Source: Daphnia pulex
Lineage: Eukaryota; Arthropoda; Branchiopoda; Diplostraca; Daphniidae
DNA length: 64,000 nt
Direction of reading: 5' to 3'
Assembly: GCF_021134715.1 (NCBI RefSeq)
Contig: NC_060017.1
Coordinates: 5,642,001-5,706,000, forward strand
A program made the position numbers and the translations under genes. Shown here in pieces: positions 60,320 through 64,000 of this stretch. The notes under the pieces were generated by a model. That model was not told where the DNA came from and did not search any database. It saw nothing but the letters and a program-made list of their open reading frames with translations. Position 1 is the first letter of the stretch, and each line of letters starts with the position of its first letter.

Positions 60320-61734
60320 TTCACAGTTTTAGGCGCTTGAACTCATTTTGAAAAGAGTTTCTGAATTTCAAGAAATCGACATATTTTTGTAGAGAGTACG
60401 GACGATGTCTTTTTTTTTTGTTTGTCGTGTTATCAGAGCAAATGGCAGGCATACATCGATTCTAGTTTCTCCTATTCTCAAGCATTCCATTTGCGCAAAT
60501 CGGCTAGGAAAATCTAAAATGGGTTGTGGAAAAAATGAAGAATAGTAGAACCGAGAATTGTTTGGCGTCGGAGAAAGTGGGAACATACAACAAAAAAGGG
60601 TCATCCCTGTATCACAATGTACATTTCTCACGTAGTCGAAAGGGTAACTATGGAACCGGTATATTAGCATATGAGGCTATTTTTTTCCCCTTTAAAAATT
60701 TACAAATAACTTTTATCGTTAAACTAGTTTTGCGCTATTTGTTTGAAGTTTTTCTGTTTGTTGTTACAAACATAACAGAATCAATAAATTGACGAAAATA
60801 GTAGTTTTTTTTTTTAACTAGGGAGATTTTTTTTAAAATGTGCGTCTATAATTACTTAATTCGCTAACATATCCTATAAACTTGATACTCGGGACACAAG
60901 GGGACTTCTCATATTCAAGAGGTTAGTTACCTCGCATTATTGCATAGTAACCACCGCGGTTTCATGACCTCGAAAGTGTTTGACGTTCTATATCCGTTAG
61001 TAAAATTGAATTTCAAACTCTCTCTCTCTCTTGGTTTATAGAATCGCTTTCTTTTTTACGAACTCTTCGGTCTATATTTATCAGCAAAATGTAAAAGGGT
61101 ATTTCATTTCGACACAAATAAAAGCCACAAGGATGCTAATTTATTTCATTGGAATTAATTCGGGTTGCAAAGTACCTCGCAAAGTATGAACGACACATTT
61201 AACGCTATCGAAAGAAAAAAACCGGTGGGTATTCAAATAGTCTCCTTGGAAACCTGTAATTTTAATTTCCATATAGAAACTTCGTACTCATGCAATTACA
61301 TCCATTTGCAGTTTAACACATGCACGTAAAGGAGATTCCAGAACACCAATTCCATCCCAGCGTATAAAATCCTTCGAATTAAACCACATAACGTTTAAAT
61401 ACTTTAAGAATCGCCAGTTTTCTTTAGTCTTTTCATGGACGTAATAATACGTAAGTTAATTTTTTCTTTGGTGTTTGTTTATGAATTGTTTATGAATCAC
61501 AATAAGTTTTTCCTTAATACCCCAGAAAAGGGAAAATGGTTTCGATTTTTCGAAAGTGAGCGCGTGAAAAAGATGGTTGGACATGCGTCGTCTGCTACTG
61601 TACTCTAAACAATTGATTAGACACTTGCTGTTCTGTTTGACAGTTTAATTTATGTAAAGAAGTCTTTTCACATACAAAATATGGAGTTCACTTAGAAAGA
61701 AATTTGAATCGAGTTTGACTTGTGTTTAGTAAAA
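60320..61734. other. spacer upstream of site-1 protease
   Basis: No supported gene. A TC dinucleotide run lies at about 61019-61032. Confidence 0.5.

Positions 61735-64000
<2,266 letters not shown>

Overview
The window is animal nuclear DNA, most likely from an arthropod and probably a branchiopod crustacean of the Daphnia type. It is AT-rich outside two GC-richer loci, carries many microsatellites, and has multi-exon protein genes with mostly 45-110 bp GT-AG introns. All gene calls come from reading exons and splice sites directly and from remembered family features. No search was run, so the organism assignment is an inference.

Layout: 1-2892 (-) is the N-terminal third of alpha-spectrin, running off the left edge. 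3.4-7.4 kb is gene-poor and holds a cluster of degenerate repeats. 7.4-17.1 kb holds three paralogous genes for small secreted Gly/Tyr-rich peptides, all on the minus strand and each with a TATA box about 90 bp before the ATG. Interspersed with them are another small secreted peptide gene (9283-9627, -), a TFPT/INO80F-like gene (11490-12141, +) and a stefin-type cystatin (12272-12648, -). The last two are convergent with 130 bp between stops. 17.1-26.4 kb has no recognisable complete protein gene. It contains duplicated blocks, a 520 bp imperfect palindrome, a frame-broken ORF and what looks like a spliced noncoding transcript.

26.4-30.4 kb (-) is an ERK7/MAPK15 kinase in nine exons. 34.0-40.8 kb (-) is a long FAM110-family gene with a 4.3 kb first intron. 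From 44.9 kb genes are dense: geminin (-), a short RELCH/KIAA1468-like gene lacking the HEAT part (-), DHX30 (+, 15 exons, divergent from the RELCH-like gene), HERPUD (-), NUDT19 (+), a possible small Cys-rich gene, and the 5' two-fifths of site-1 protease MBTPS1 (+), which runs off the right edge.

Functionally this is mostly a housekeeping block: membrane skeleton, chromatin remodelling, replication licensing, mitochondrial RNA, lipid/CoA metabolism, and two ER-stress genes about 7 kb apart (HERPUD and S1P). An accessory block of small secreted peptides interrupts it. The best candidates for something undescribed are the Gly/Tyr-rich peptide family, the truncated RELCH-like protein, and the structured repeats at 18.9-21.8 kb.
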